A stretch of 64,000 nucleotides of DNA from Folioceros fuciformis (lineage: Eukaryota; Anthocerotophyta; Anthocerotopsida; Anthocerotales): positions 68,842 through 132,841 of the forward strand of contig JBNGIO010006320.1 in NCBI GenBank assembly GCA_049999805.1. Direction: 5' to 3'. Within the stretch, counting starts at the first letter, position 1. Each line of letters opens with the position of its first letter. The notes beneath the pieces were generated by a model that saw nothing but the letters and a program-made list of their open reading frames with translations, ran no database searches and was not told the origin of the DNA. Positions 1 to 10,790 of this stretch are shown here, in pieces. A program made the translations under genes and the position numbers.

Positions 1-1946
1 TGGAGCTTAGGCGGGTGGGGCAGGCCGTGGAGCTGGAGCATTCGCGGTTGGAGGACTTTCTCGGAGACGTGGCGCCTCTGGTGTGGGAGCCCTTTCCTCC
101 TTGGGTAGGTCTGTCCGAGTGCCCGCTTCCCCCCCTTGGATTGAAGGGATTGGTGGCGGGGTGGAGTGCGGGATCTGTTGCCTGACGCGGGCTGCGCAGC
201 CGGGTGTTGCAGGTGGAGGGCGCGGACGAGGACAATCTGCCCATGACCAGGCGGGCGCAGCGGGACCTCTGGCTGCTGCAGCATCCGCGGAACTGTTCCG
301 ATGACAGCGTGCGCTTCCTGGTGGCGTCTTGGACCAACAACCCGAAGCACGGCTTCGGGGCCCAGATTCACCACATGCAGGGCATGTTCGCGGTGGCCAT
401 TGAGCAGAAAAGGGTGCTGGTGACGCATGATTTCGACTTTGCCGGACACCAGGCCTGTCGAGGTTGGTTTTGCTGGGTTGGGGAGTTGAGGCAAGGAGGT
501 GATGTCGTGCGCAAGGGACTGATGTGAGTTATGGGTCGCTCTTCCTCCCTCCTCTTGTTCGTGGGTGCAGGGAAGGACCATATGCGATGGTCTTGCTATT
601 TCGTGCCCGAGACTCCGGCCGAGTGCAGAGAGAGGGCTTACGACCTCATGCGGACCTTGAACGAGGACAATGTGCCGATTATGCAGAAGAGGGTGTTGCT
701 GGACAGGCACATTCCGCCCCATTGGGACATCTGGATGGCCCAGCCGCCCTTGTAAGCTTCTGCTACACCTCCCTTGAAAGGCCGGGCGGGGGGCTCAAGT
801 GTACGAGGAAGCTGGTGAAGCTACGGCTTGCCTGCCGTTTATTAGCAGCTGTAGGACGATTCGGATTCCCCTCACCAGATAGCACATGTTGTGTGCACGT
901 GTGTGGCAGGTTGTGGGGGAAACCATGGGAGCGCGAACAGCCCACCACGGAAGCGGACGGCCGTCTCTTGACCACCTACAGGACAGCCAACGTGCGGTGG
1001 TGGCGAGCGCAGGTGCTGTGCCATCTGCCTAACTCCCCACCTAACACCCATCTCGACTACGTTTGGTGAGGGAGGCCAAGTGCTGACAGGGGCAGCCTGG
1101 TGCATGGGTGGATGATGGCTGGTGCAGGCTATTCGCTACCTCATGAGATACCAAAGCGAGCACACCTGCATCCTGATGAACAGGGCCAGGCACGAGGCAT
1201 TTGGCGTGAGAGCAGCTGCCAGCGCGCTTCGAGTTTTCGTTCAGGTATCGTCTTCTATCGTCTTCTTGACAATGGCCGCAACAACGTGGACTGGATGGGA
1301 CCACTCTCTCGGATGACGCTGACGCTGCTCACATACTTGCATGACACACAGACGTTGAACAGCAGCGGGGTGGTTGTGGAAAAGGATATGGAGAAGTGGG
1401 TGTGGCCGAGCCACAAGCCCTGGGTTCCCAGACCGCTCTTGAGTGTGCACGTCAGGATGGGAGACAAGGGCTCTGAGATGAAGATCAAGAGGTTCTCGGA
1501 TTACATGGCCCTGGCCCAGCGACTGCGCAACAGGTTTCCCCACGTCAAGGACATATGGCTCTCCTCCGAAATGCAGGTAAGTCAGGCACCCACTTGGCAA
1601 ATCTGCCACCTAACCATTTGCCTTCCAGTTTCTTGACGCTGCTGCCGCTGCTGTGGTGGTGCAGGAAGTGATAGACGAGTCGGCCGAGTACCCAGGCTGG
1701 AACTTCTATTACACCAAGGTGCCCAGGCAAAGGGGCCACACCAGCATGGGCTCATACTTGAAAAGCTTGGGCAAGGAGCTGGCCAGCAGCATGACTGTGG
1801 TGAACTTCCTGATGGCGGCTGACGCTGACTACTTTGTCGGGGCCCTGGGCTCCACCTGGTGTTACCTCATCGACGGCATGAGAAGCACTGGTGGCAAGCA
1901 CAATGCTGGCTACCTCAGTGTCAATCTTGACCGGCACTGGAGATAG
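1..1946 (+). CDS. FUT8-like (GT23-type) fucosyltransferase, 5' end cut by window edge
   Basis: Multi-exon gene entering from the left edge. The first visible exon ends near 103, and further exons lie at about 214-460, 571-751, 909-1019 and 1125-1244. Later exons cover the catalytic region up to the stop at 1944-1946. Key signature is HVRMGDK at about 1447-1468, matching the HxRxxDK donor-binding loop of alpha-1,6-fucosyltransferases. It is followed by a conserved C-terminal block (LSSEMQ, NFLMAADADYFVGALGSTW, AGYLSVN). An upstream exon carries HGFGAQIHHM, a typical acceptor-side motif of this group. By family knowledge the enzyme would transfer fucose from GDP-fucose in the Golgi lumen; the acceptor is not deducible. 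The N-terminal membrane anchor lies outside the window. I am fairly sure of the glycosyltransferase fold family, less sure of the linkage. Confidence 0.72.
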
Positions 1947-3535
1947 TCACGGTGGGCTGACGTTGTCAGCCCCAATTGAAGATATTTCCTCCGAGCTGCC
2001 CCGCTCGGTTTCTGGTCATGGCATGGCACGGAGTCACCAAAATTTCATCCTTCTCATTGTTTAGATTTGGTCGTCTGACCTTCGTTTAGACATGTTCTGT
2101 CCCATAAATCTGTTCCACCCTCTTGTTCTAGACCTGCTTAGGAAGCAACACCAGGTGACAAGTCCTCACGTACCGGACTAAACTAGACCAGACTACGACA
2201 TTGTTTGGATCTGCTTAGAAGATTGGTCCCCAGTTACTAGGTATCATTGTTTACATCTGTTTAGGAAATTTGGTCCTCACGATCTGGACAACATTGTTTA
2301 CTTTGGTTTAGGTAGGATCTGGCGCATTGCCCTTGTATCAACTGCTCTCATTATTATCTGGCCACTGATTTGAACAATGTCTACGGGATCCCTGGTGAGA
2401 TTTGCCGGTAAGGAAGTAAAATAAAATACAAAATTACTTAAAAACAGCGGAGAGATTGTCTTGAAGAGATCAGGCTTGGAAGTATTGTTCAACAAGACAA
2501 ACTTGCATGTTCCACAAGGCGTGTACACATTCTTGTTGCACTTGCATGTTCAACAAGGCAAACTTGCATGTTCAACAAGGCAAACTTGCATGTCCAACAA
2601 GGCACACTTGCGTGCTCAAAAGGGCAGCTCTAGATTAGCGTCCGCTTTTTTCTACTTTTGACTGTCATCTGATTGAGAGCTGTCCTCTGCTCATGCATTT
2701 TGGAGATGCACATCATCATAAGTTGCATGCAAAGCCGGACACTTCTCAATTTTCTGGTGGGTACGGGATCAAACCAGCATTACAGTAGTTGGTTCAGAGC
2801 CGATCGTGAGGACGACAAGGCCATGCAAGTGAATGTAAAGGTTATGCTATCAAGTAGCAGCGTCTCAGCACTCAAATGGTACCAGAGTATGAGCTCTACG
2901 CTCATGGGATCCAACTGCTGAATAGACATAGTGTAGTGTATGATGTCGGGCAATGCAGCCATGCAGCTGGGCGACGGGTGGGTAGACTGTGTAAGCTCCC
3001 AGGCTGGCAAAAATCATCCGCAGGTCGTGAGACGTGCACCTTCCCTGTTTTATAATGGAGGCGTATGGAGTATAGACTGGTGACACATGTTGCACGTCAA
3101 AGGGGATACCAGCACCAGTCGCTAACCACCGGGGGCCCACAATTGTATCAATTGCTCCATGTCGCTCTGCGTTTGTGGGATGCCAACTTGCATAATTTAT
3201 TGAACATGAAGTTCCGTGAAGGCAATCAGTTCACGCTGAATCAGATGTGCAAAAGACGTGATACCCTCCGACGGCGCCCGCCTGCTGCCTCAAGTCAAGC
3301 TTGTAAGGTGATCAGCCTCAAGTTTGTAAGGCAGACCAGGTGACACACCTCTCTCGAACACATGTAACAATTGAGACCTGGTGCCAGCAGCTGTGCATCG
3401 ACATCAGAACTGCACACGCAGCAGCTGGTCAGCTCGGTTCGGCGGTTTGGAAGGCTAGCACGAGACAGTGCATAGCACCGCAGAAACTTGTGATCAAGAT
3501 ACACCGACCCGGCGCATCTCCGCTACAACAACAAC
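1947..3535. other. intergenic, no supported gene
   Basis: About 1.6 kb between the fucosyltransferase and the DMP gene. The short open frames are unconvincing. The first third is moderately AT-rich and repeats phrases such as 'ggtcctcac' and 'tgttta'. A 22-bp tandem repeat lies near 2541-2628. No RNA gene was recognised. Confidence 0.5.
2541..2628. repeat. 22-bp tandem repeat, about 4 copies
   Basis: The phrase cttgcatgttcaacaaggca recurs with starts at 2541, 2563, 2585 and 2607 (period 22). The last copy has diverged, and a related copy sits just upstream near 2503. Noncoding minisatellite. Confidence 0.85.
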
Positions 3536-4441
3536 ATGTCGGCCACTTCCACCACAGCGGAGCCTCTCATCAGCACCGACGCCAGCGTGCAGGCGGCAGT
3601 GGAGGTGCTGTCCAGCCAAACGCTGGTGCAGCTGGCCAACGCGGCGCTACTGCGGGCGGGGAACCTGGCCAACCTGCTCCCCACGGGCACCTTTCTCATC
3701 TTCCAGATCCTGGTCCCCCTGCTGTCGCAAAACGGGGATTGTAGCGACTCGCTGTGGAAAATCCTGACGGCCGTTCTGCTGGGAGTGCTTGGCACCGTGG
3801 CCATCTTCCTCGTCTTCACTGACAGCATCGTCGCGGCCGACGGGAGTGTCATCTACGGCATCGTCACCACCTACGGGCTCTACTCCCCGTTCCTGGTCGG
3901 AGGTGTGCGGCACAACCAGCACCAGCGGGCTCGGACCGACTCTGAATCACATCTGTCCAAGCATGATCAGTCCCTGTCCCAGTCCCAGTCCCAGTCCCAG
4001 TCCCAGTCCCAGTCCGAGTCCGAGTCCGAGTCCGAGTCCGAGTCCGAGTCCGAGTCCGAGTCCGAGTCCGAGTCCGAGTCCGAATTCACCACGCTCTCTC
4101 CCGCACCCCCTTTGGATCCGCCTCTCACACGCGTGTTTGATTTGCTTCTGGCAGGCCAATACGTGGACTCGACCTACGCTCTCAACGCTATCGATTTCCT
4201 GCACGCAGTGCTCACCGGCCTGGTGTTCGCCACATCCACCCTCTTCACGCAGGACGTCAGGCTCTGCTTCTACCCTGACATCTCCAATGCTGTTGTGGAC
4301 AGCGTCCCGCTCGCAGCTGGCTTCGTCATCGCCTTCGTCTTCATCATCTTCCCGACCACACGCCACGGTGTCGGCTTTCCCCTCACCACAGGAATCACCA
4401 CTACCACCACGACCACCACAACGAGCACGACTCCGGTGTGA
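3536..4441 (+). CDS. DMP-family (DUF679) membrane protein
   Basis: Reads as one 301-residue frame starting at ATG 3536. N-terminal half: LANLLPTGTFLIFQ then QNGDCSDSLWK, followed by a hydrophobic helix and FTDSIVAADG. C-terminal half: NAIDFLHAV, a TM helix, CFYPDISNAVVDSVPL, then a last TM helix ending in FPTTRHGVGFP. These are hallmarks of the four-helix DMP family, which acts in endomembrane remodelling; some land-plant members act in gamete fusion. A Ser-Gln/Ser-Glu run (about residues 146-182, hexamer-encoded) sits in the loop between TM2 and TM3, where relatives have only a short loop. The segment 3903-4154 (252 bp, GT...CAG, in frame, no stop) could be an intron. Splicing it out joins VGG to QYVDS and gives a family-typical loop. 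The C-terminus ends in a Thr run. Confidence 0.85.
   Translation: MSATSTTAEPLISTDASVQAAVEVLSSQTLVQLANAALLRAGNLANLLPTGTFLIFQILVPLLSQNGDCSDSLWKILTAVLLGVLGTVAIFLVFTDSIVAADGSVIYGIVTTYGLYSPFLVGGVRHNQHQRARTDSESHLSKHDQSLSQSQSQSQSQSQSESESESESESESESESESESESEFTTLSPAPPLDPPLTRVFDLLLAGQYVDSTYALNAIDFLHAVLTGLVFATSTLFTQDVRLCFYPDISNAVVDSVPLAAGFVIAFVFIIFPTTRHGVGFPLTTGITTTTTTTTTSTTPV
3971..4083 (+). repeat. hexanucleotide microsatellite (tcccag)n(tccgag)n
   Basis: Compound hexamer repeat inside the DMP frame. The tcccag units are followed by a longer block of tccgag units and encode alternating Ser-Gln then Ser-Glu. It has no counterpart in the DMP fold and may lie in an in-frame intron. Confidence 0.9.
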
Positions 4442-5151
4442 ACCATCCCGCGGAATCCGACTCCCGTCATCCTGTCACCGTTAATTATGCATCTAAGTAT
4501 ATATCTGTCGATGGTCCGGCTGTCTACTCGTCAAGATACTGTATCATCCTACCAAGATGTGCAGATGGAACACATGTCATGTTCTTAGCCTGGCAGGCGA
4601 AGTGAAATTATAAATAGGGCATTCGATCCGCGACGATGTCCGCCCCTGTTTCTGGCAACTTGGCAAGTGCACACTGGACAATTGTCTCCCAGTTGCAGGT
4701 AATATTAAACAAAGCTGGTGTTAGTGAGAAAGACGATAACCTCGAGTGAATAATGCCACAAATACTGCGGCACAATTTCCATGATCTGTACAGAGTGCGA
4801 GTTATGTAAGTACATGTGGAACGCGGATGATCAGCCTTGTCCCTTCTGCTACATCTGACTCGCTTATGATATTTCTCTAGTGGCTGACGAATTGGAAAAG
4901 AATCAGGAGTACTTCCTGTCCTCACCGGACAGCGGACTACCTGCTAGAAACAAGCATCTCCTGCTGCAGCAGTGAAGATGCCGAACGCACGAGAGATACT
5001 GAAAAGGTAGTACGAGCATACCTACTGCCGCCAGGCAGAACCAGAATGTAACCTAGCCAGCCAGATACATTGAGGTTGAAGCAAGCTTGAGCGCATCAAG
5101 CGAACCTCAAAAGGAAGGCCATACCGAGAAAGGGCCAAGATCACAGCTCCA
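4442..5151. other. intergenic, no supported gene
   Basis: Tail-to-tail interval between the DMP gene (+) and the sHSP gene (-). Only short unconvincing open frames; no RNA gene or repeat recognised. Confidence 0.5.
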
Positions 5152-5745
5152 CTACTGGCTCTTAGGGATGGTGAGCTTTAGGACCCCGCTCTCAAGCTTA
5201 GCCTGCACGTGATCGGTGTCGGCGTTGTCTGGAAGGCGGAATCGCCGCAAGAAGTGGCCGTAGGATCTCTCATGCTGGTGCCATTTGTCGGATTCACTCA
5301 GGCGCTCCTCGTCGCGATCACCGCTGATCTTGAGAATGCGGCCCTCCTCCACTTCCACATGAATGTCGTCCTCTTTCATACCTGCTTATCACGACAAGGA
5401 CATTGCCCCGACTTCGGTAAGTGTGCGCAGAAAGAACAAACACAGGATGCTGTCTTAGATGCGGAAGGAAAGGTGGAAAGGGCCAGGCAGACCTGGCAGA
5501 TCGACTTTGAAGATGTGCAGATCCGGCTTCTCCACCCAGTCGATATGAGCTCGTGCACTAGGCCGGAGACGAGACGCGCCATGCACCCCCTTGGAGTAGC
5601 TGCTCGGTGAAACGTAGCCAAATTCTCCGATCTCCTCAAACGGGTTGCAGGATCCGTCGCGTGGAGAAAGCGGATTCCAATTGTCGCTCGCGCTGGTGTG
5701 ATGGAATTCCATATCCACCAGCACAATGAAGCCCTGTGGTGGCAA
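5152..5745 (-). CDS. small heat-shock protein (HSP20, class I-like), copy 1
   Basis: Two exons on the minus strand: 5745-5493 and 5381-5152. Exon 1 gives a variable N-terminal arm and the start of the alpha-crystallin domain (DWVEKPDLHIFKVDLPG). Exon 2 gives the rest: EVEEGRILKISGDR, then WHQHERSYGHFLRRFRLP, then the terminal strand GVLKLTIPK. Donor ccag/gtctgc and acceptor gcag/gtatg join PG to MKED in frame. It is a cytosolic ATP-independent holdase by family. The protein stops right after TIPKSQ, so the usual C-terminal I-x-I/V tail is missing or lies in an exon I could not see. The start could be the Met at 5745 or the one 11 residues on (MEFHH). Confidence 0.88.
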
Positions 5746-5986
5746 GAAAGAGAGCTACAAGCAAGCAGGAAGTCGGCCTCGAGAATCTCTCGCCGCTCGT
5801 GGGCGTGCTACCCTCAATTACGAAGCAAAACGATCGGGCTGCTGCGCAGCAACGCGCCTGCACAGATCAACACAAGGCGAGTCGCAGTGCAGGCGGAGAT
5901 CAAATCAAAACGCAACTGGTTGTCGGGCGAGTGACTGGCTCGCACGAAAGCACTCCTCGCCCGACTCGGGCCATGTGAGGAAGGAT

Positions 5987-5996
5987 TATATATATG
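5987..5996 (-). promoter_or_regulatory. possible TATA box of sHSP copy 1
   Basis: A TATATATA run lies about 245 bp upstream of the sHSP start, read on the minus strand. No clean heat-shock element was found nearby, so this is a weak call. Confidence 0.3.
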
Positions 5997-6345
5997 CGGG
6001 GGCGGTCGGATTTCTATCCGTTCCACAGCTGCACAGCAGATATTATCCACAGTCGGGAGGAGGGGATAACTACGAGCTTGACACAGGGTGGTCACCATCC
6101 ACCGACTGGGTTCCAACCCTTCCCCGAGTCGGGCCAGTGAGGGTGGCATCCGTCCCTCTCATCTTGTTTTTTTGGTTTTGCTCATAATCCTCCTGATCCT
6201 GATATCCTAGCTAAGAGTTCCGCACCTGCTGTCGTGCAAAGGCAAGAATGTGGTAGAAGGCAACAAAGCCCGGGCCTTCTTCATCCCTCATTAAGTTGAA
6301 CCTCCTGCATCAATCAAATTATTCCTTGAGCTTGACGACATGCTT

Positions 6346-6650
6346 CCACCCTTACCCGATCAACCTGCCCATCTTCAACACAGGTTTTTCTTTGTGGATT
6401 TTCCAGAGCTCTTCATACCTCGATTGGTTGACATCCTGAGACGTGAAAGAGTAAAAAAACCACCTGAATGAGCTGTTACCGCCGAAGAATGCCTCCTCAC
6501 ACCTTTCGCACACACATGCGAAGCTGATGACGTCTCCCTTATGCCGTCCACCAAGAGGTGCAATGCAGTGCCCAAGCCATGCCGTCAATTCCGCATCCCT
6601 TTTGACCAGCAACAAAAAGTGTAAGGCTTTCTCAGCAATTCGCCTGAAAT
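6346..6650 (-). CDS. terminal exon of an unrecognised gene
   Basis: A minus-strand exon opens after a plausible acceptor (acatttcag/gcg) and encodes about 96 residues, starting RIAEKALHFLLLVKRD and ending PVLKMGRLIG. It has a cysteine pair in VCERCEE and an aromatic-rich stretch (SFRWFFYSF). A second open stretch upstream (about 6650-6818, YNGPPCIQGH...) may be a preceding exon. Composition is gene-like rather than random, but I do not recognise the family. The 5' part is not resolved and could be a decayed gene. Confidence 0.35.
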
Positions 6651-7239
6651 GTGTTCCTGTAAGAAGCAGAATCCCAGATTCCGGGCTCTCTCCTCGTCCG
6701 TATGGTCACACCGATACGGTGGTTCAACACCTACTGTAATGGCATGTTTGAAACTGACGCAAAGATGTCCCTGAATACAAGGAGGCCCGTTGTAGACGCG
6801 ATGAGAAGGTGCATACACTGATCCTCAGCTCGCGCTCATCGGGATGGCCGACGAGTAAGCATCAAACAGAAAGATCACCGGACTGTCAGTCAAGCCAGAA
6901 AAAGTCCAATGCACGCTATGAGCGTGGCTCGGGTAGAACATCTGACGACTGCCAGCATTCGCGTCCTATCTGGTGCCAGAAATGGCTCGCTGGTGCCCTC
7001 AAGCTGTCGATCCAGCGCTCGGACCATCTCACGCTCTAGTATGACTCTAGACCTATTTCACGCAATGCCCCTCCCCCTCTCGTCTCTGGGAGCTTCCTTT
7101 AGGTCGTTTGCTTTGGCAAATTAACTCCTTTCGAAAAGGCGGGAAGTGACGGAAGAGCGGCCGACCACCTCGCCAGGCCGCGAAGTCAGCTGATTTTCTG
7201 CTTGAGCGACGAGGATCTGCTCCAGCGACCGCAGCGACG

Positions 7240-10200
7240 ATGGCGATCCGCGTGCTGAATCCCAACGCAGAGGTGCTCAACAAGTCTGCTGCACTGAACA
7301 TGAACATCAATGCTGCCAAGGGGCTTCAGGAGGTGCTGAAAACCAATCTCGGGCCCAAGGGGACTATCAAGATGTGAGTCTTGGTGCCCGCATCTCTGTT
7401 CGGAGCTGTGTGTCCGGTGAGACGGATTGATGCTCAGGTGCTTTTCCGGCCTGCAGGCTCGTGGGAGGAGCGGGCGATATCAAGCTTACCAAGGATGGCA
7501 ACACGCTTCTCAAGGAGATGGTGAGTTCAATGCCGAGGGGCTAGTTGAAAATCATCGGTTTGCCGCATCGGATCGGGGTCTCGGTCGGGGGTAGAGACTA
7601 CTCAGGGATTGTGGCGGATGTTGTTGACAAGAGATTCTTGCGCGCATGCAGCAAATTCAAAATCCAACAGCCATTATGATAGCTAGGACAGCTGTGGCTC
7701 AGGATGAGTTTAGTGGAGATGGAACAACCACTACTGTTCTTGTGATCGGAGAGCTGATGAAGCAGTCTGAGCGTTTCATCAGTGAAGGTACCAAGCTCTT
7801 AAAGAACCACTGGATGAGGGGTGCCGGTTAGGTGTAATCTGCCCTTGGGTTGCCGAGTTTTGCTGATATGTATTGCTTTCATTCCGCTTTCTCTCACAAG
7901 TGCAATCTGTTGCTCAGGGCTACATCCTCGTGTGGTTGTTGACGGCTTTGAGATTGCCAAGAAAAAAACTTTGGAGTTTCTGGAGAAATTCAAGACCCCT
8001 GTTGTGATCGGAGATATTCCTGACAAGGAGATGCTCACGATGGTGGCTCGGACTACTCTGAGGACAAAGGCCAGTGTTCTTTGGAACTAGTGGTAGTTTG
8101 GAGGAAAGCTGCACAGTTGACAGGTGTTTGTAGTCTGTGACCTAGGATTTTACCGGGGTTTACACTAGTCCTGACATTGTCTTGTGGTATGTGTTTCCAC
8201 AGTTGCATCAATCACTCGCGGACCAATTGACAGACATAGTTGTCAATGCGGTGGGTGATGCCTTTGACAGTGTTGGTGAACGGTGAACCCACCTATGTAG
8301 CAATGACTAAGACCTTGAGGATTGTTGTTGTTTTAAATGCAGGTGCTCTGTGTCAGAAAACCTAATGAGGCGATTGATCTGTTCATGGTTGAGCAAATGC
8401 ACATGCGACATAGATTGGACACTGACACACGCTTGGTACGTCTAGGTTGCGGTTACTATTCTAACAGAGAGCCTCAGGGTTCATTGTCGTTTCTATCTGT
8501 TGATGTCTTTGTGTGTTTTAAAGTGATTGCCTCTGGATCATGCAGGTGGAGGGTCTGGTCTTGGATCATGGAGCACGGCATCCGGACATGAAGAAGCGAG
8601 TGGAGAATTGTTATATTCTTACTTGCAACATTGGTTTGGAGTATGAGAAGAGGTCTGTAGTGATTTGCAAATTACATAGTTGTACATGTGCGAGTCACAT
8701 TATTTTGTTCATATCCTGGAGCGGTCAGCAATATGATGGGATGACGTTTGGTTGATAGTGAGGTAAATTCTGGGTTCTTCTATCACGATGCTGAAACACG
8801 AGAGAAGATGGTAATGGCCGAGCGGAGGCATGTGGATGACAAAGTCCACAAGATTATTGCGCTGAAAAAGAAGGTACTTCAGTTTCTTTCTGTTGCCTAA
8901 GTTGACCCATGTTTTCAGCCGTTCAGCTGTTTCATCTGGCAAGTGTCTCACTGCGCAGGTTTGTGATGGAACAAACAAGAATTTTGTAGTGATCAACCAG
9001 AAAGGCATTGATCCCATCTCACTGGACCTGTTTGCAAGAGAAGGGGTACTGGTCCCCGCATCCCATCTCTGTGGACATTCTATAGCTAATGCTGTCATAA
9101 TAGTGCATCAACCCTGCCCTTGCAGGATCTCACGTTGGTACATCTGCTTGTAGATTGTTGCTTTAAGAAGGGCAAAGCGGAGAAACATGGAGCGCTTGGT
9201 TCTTGCCTGTGGTGGAGAGGCCATCAACTCAGTGGAGGGTCTATCCGAAGATGTCCTAGGGTATGCAGGGCTGGTGTATGAGCATGTATTAGGTGACGAG
9301 AAATATACGTTTGTGGAGGAAGTGAAAAATCCACATTCCTGTACCATTCTTGTAAAAGGTAGGCTGTTGCTCCTCTTAACTACGTTTCCTGGAGTGCTGT
9401 TATGGGTTGTGTCTGATCCAATTGTGTGCACTACTCTGCAGGCCCAAATGACCACACAATTGCCCAGATCAAGGATGCCGTGAGGGATGGTTTGAGATCT
9501 GTGAAGAACACGATAGAGGATGAAGCTGTGGTCTTGGTCAGTCTGTGTAATTTCTAGGGCTGTTTTAGCAAGCCTGACAAATATGGGATTTGACACCTAG
9601 TTTGTCTTTTAAAACTGAACATTTCTGTGATAACAGGGAGCAGGGGCCTTCGAGGTTGCAGCTGCAGATTATCTGCTGAACACGGTGAAGAAGTCAGTGC
9701 AAGGGGTATGTCAACCAACAGCTGTTATTTTCTCAGAAAGTTCTGTCATGATTTGACGTCCGTGATTGGGTGCATGTGTCTGACTCTCCACTTGTTTGTC
9801 TTGCAGCGTGCACAACTAGGTGTGGAAGCCTTTGCAAATGCTCTACTGATAGTGCCGAAGACTTTGGCTGAAAATGCTGGGCTTGACACACAAGATGTTT
9901 TAATTGGACTTCAGGTTCCCCCACCAATCATTGTTCCAGCTTTTGAAAGTTTTTTTAATCCCTGTAATATCCAAATGGCTAACGTTTTGTGTTTGCGTCA
10001 GTCTGAGCACGCCAACGGAAATGTAGTAGGTCTAAACCATAATACTGGAGAACCAATGGACCCTCACCTTGAAGGCATCTATGACAACTACGCCGTCAAG
10101 AGGCAAATTGTCAGCTCAGCGTAAGATCTTTGACTCAAGCGGTTACCTCGTTCTTTGTTCGTCCAAGCGGACTTTTGGATTTTAAATGTATGTGCTGAAT

Positions 10201-10301
10201 CCTGCCCTGTGTAACTGCTGTTCTGCAGGCCTGTGATTGCCGCTCAGCTGTTACTGGTTGACGAGGTTATCCGGGCTGGGCGGAACATGAGGAAAGGGTA
10301 G
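7240..10301 (+). CDS. CCT6: T-complex protein 1 subunit zeta (CCT6)
   Basis: Fifteen exons: 7240-7373, 7457-7520, 7652-7787, 7918-8069, 8203-8250, 8343-8435, 8546-8652, 8759-8873, 8959-9045, 9154-9358, 9442-9536, 9637-9705, 9807-9914, 10002-10120, 10229-10301. The protein opens [19 protein letters not shown]. It carries [12 protein letters not shown] and [10 protein letters not shown] (nucleotide binding), then the catalytic GDGTTT loop. Near the end are the group II ATPase block [13 protein letters not shown] and the zeta-type ending [14 protein letters not shown]. It would be one of eight subunits of the cytosolic TRiC/CCT ring folding actin and tubulin. Intron 4 (8070-8202) starts with GC, not GT: the exon must end TTLRTK and resume LHQSLADQL. 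All other introns are GT-AG. Length and domain order are complete. Confidence 0.96.
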
Positions 10302-10572
10302 GAGGCCTGCACGGGTGTTTAATGAGCGTCTAGTATCATGCAGTGATGGTGTGAGATAGGCTGGTCCTATGGTTATTCCTTGCCTTAGGTATGGGAGCTA
10401 TCTGGTTCATCGTCTGTATGAAACATTTTGTAGATTAGATCCCGTCGATGACTTCATGAACTGGCAGACCCTGTTCTCCTTCTTCCGCCAGGACGACCGT
10501 TGAGAAATTCTGGCGATCGGGTCGGATGGAAGATGAGGATATGGCAGCATAAGGGAAAGAAAATGGGTCCAA

Positions 10573-10592
10573 ACCCTAAACCCTAAACCCAC
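10573..10592. repeat. short plant-type telomere-like motif
   Basis: About three CCCTAAA-like units, downstream of CCT6. Too short to be a telomere. Such telobox motifs occur singly in plant promoters and as interstitial remnants. Confidence 0.5.
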
Positions 10593-10790
10593 CCTAAGAA
10601 AATGTTTAATAGGATAGTGTCCAAAACCTTTCCACTGTCTGGAATGACAGCAATTTCATACCACTCCGAGCCTGCTGACGCTAGTCCGCTCGCTTCTGAC
10701 TTTCCTGATATTCTTCCCTCTCTCGAAGGTACAACATAATCTGTATGCCACAGCTTTTGTTGGTATGGTGACTCATCTTCCAGGATGGAG

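Noticed and set aside
3789-4484. Alternative plus-strand and minus-strand long frames over the DMP gene (poly Ser-Pro and Gly-Leu runs)
   Set aside because: Shadows of the hexamer repeat. Only the frame from 3536 carries the DMP motifs.
10573-10592. Telomere
   Set aside because: Only about three units, internal to a gene-rich region.
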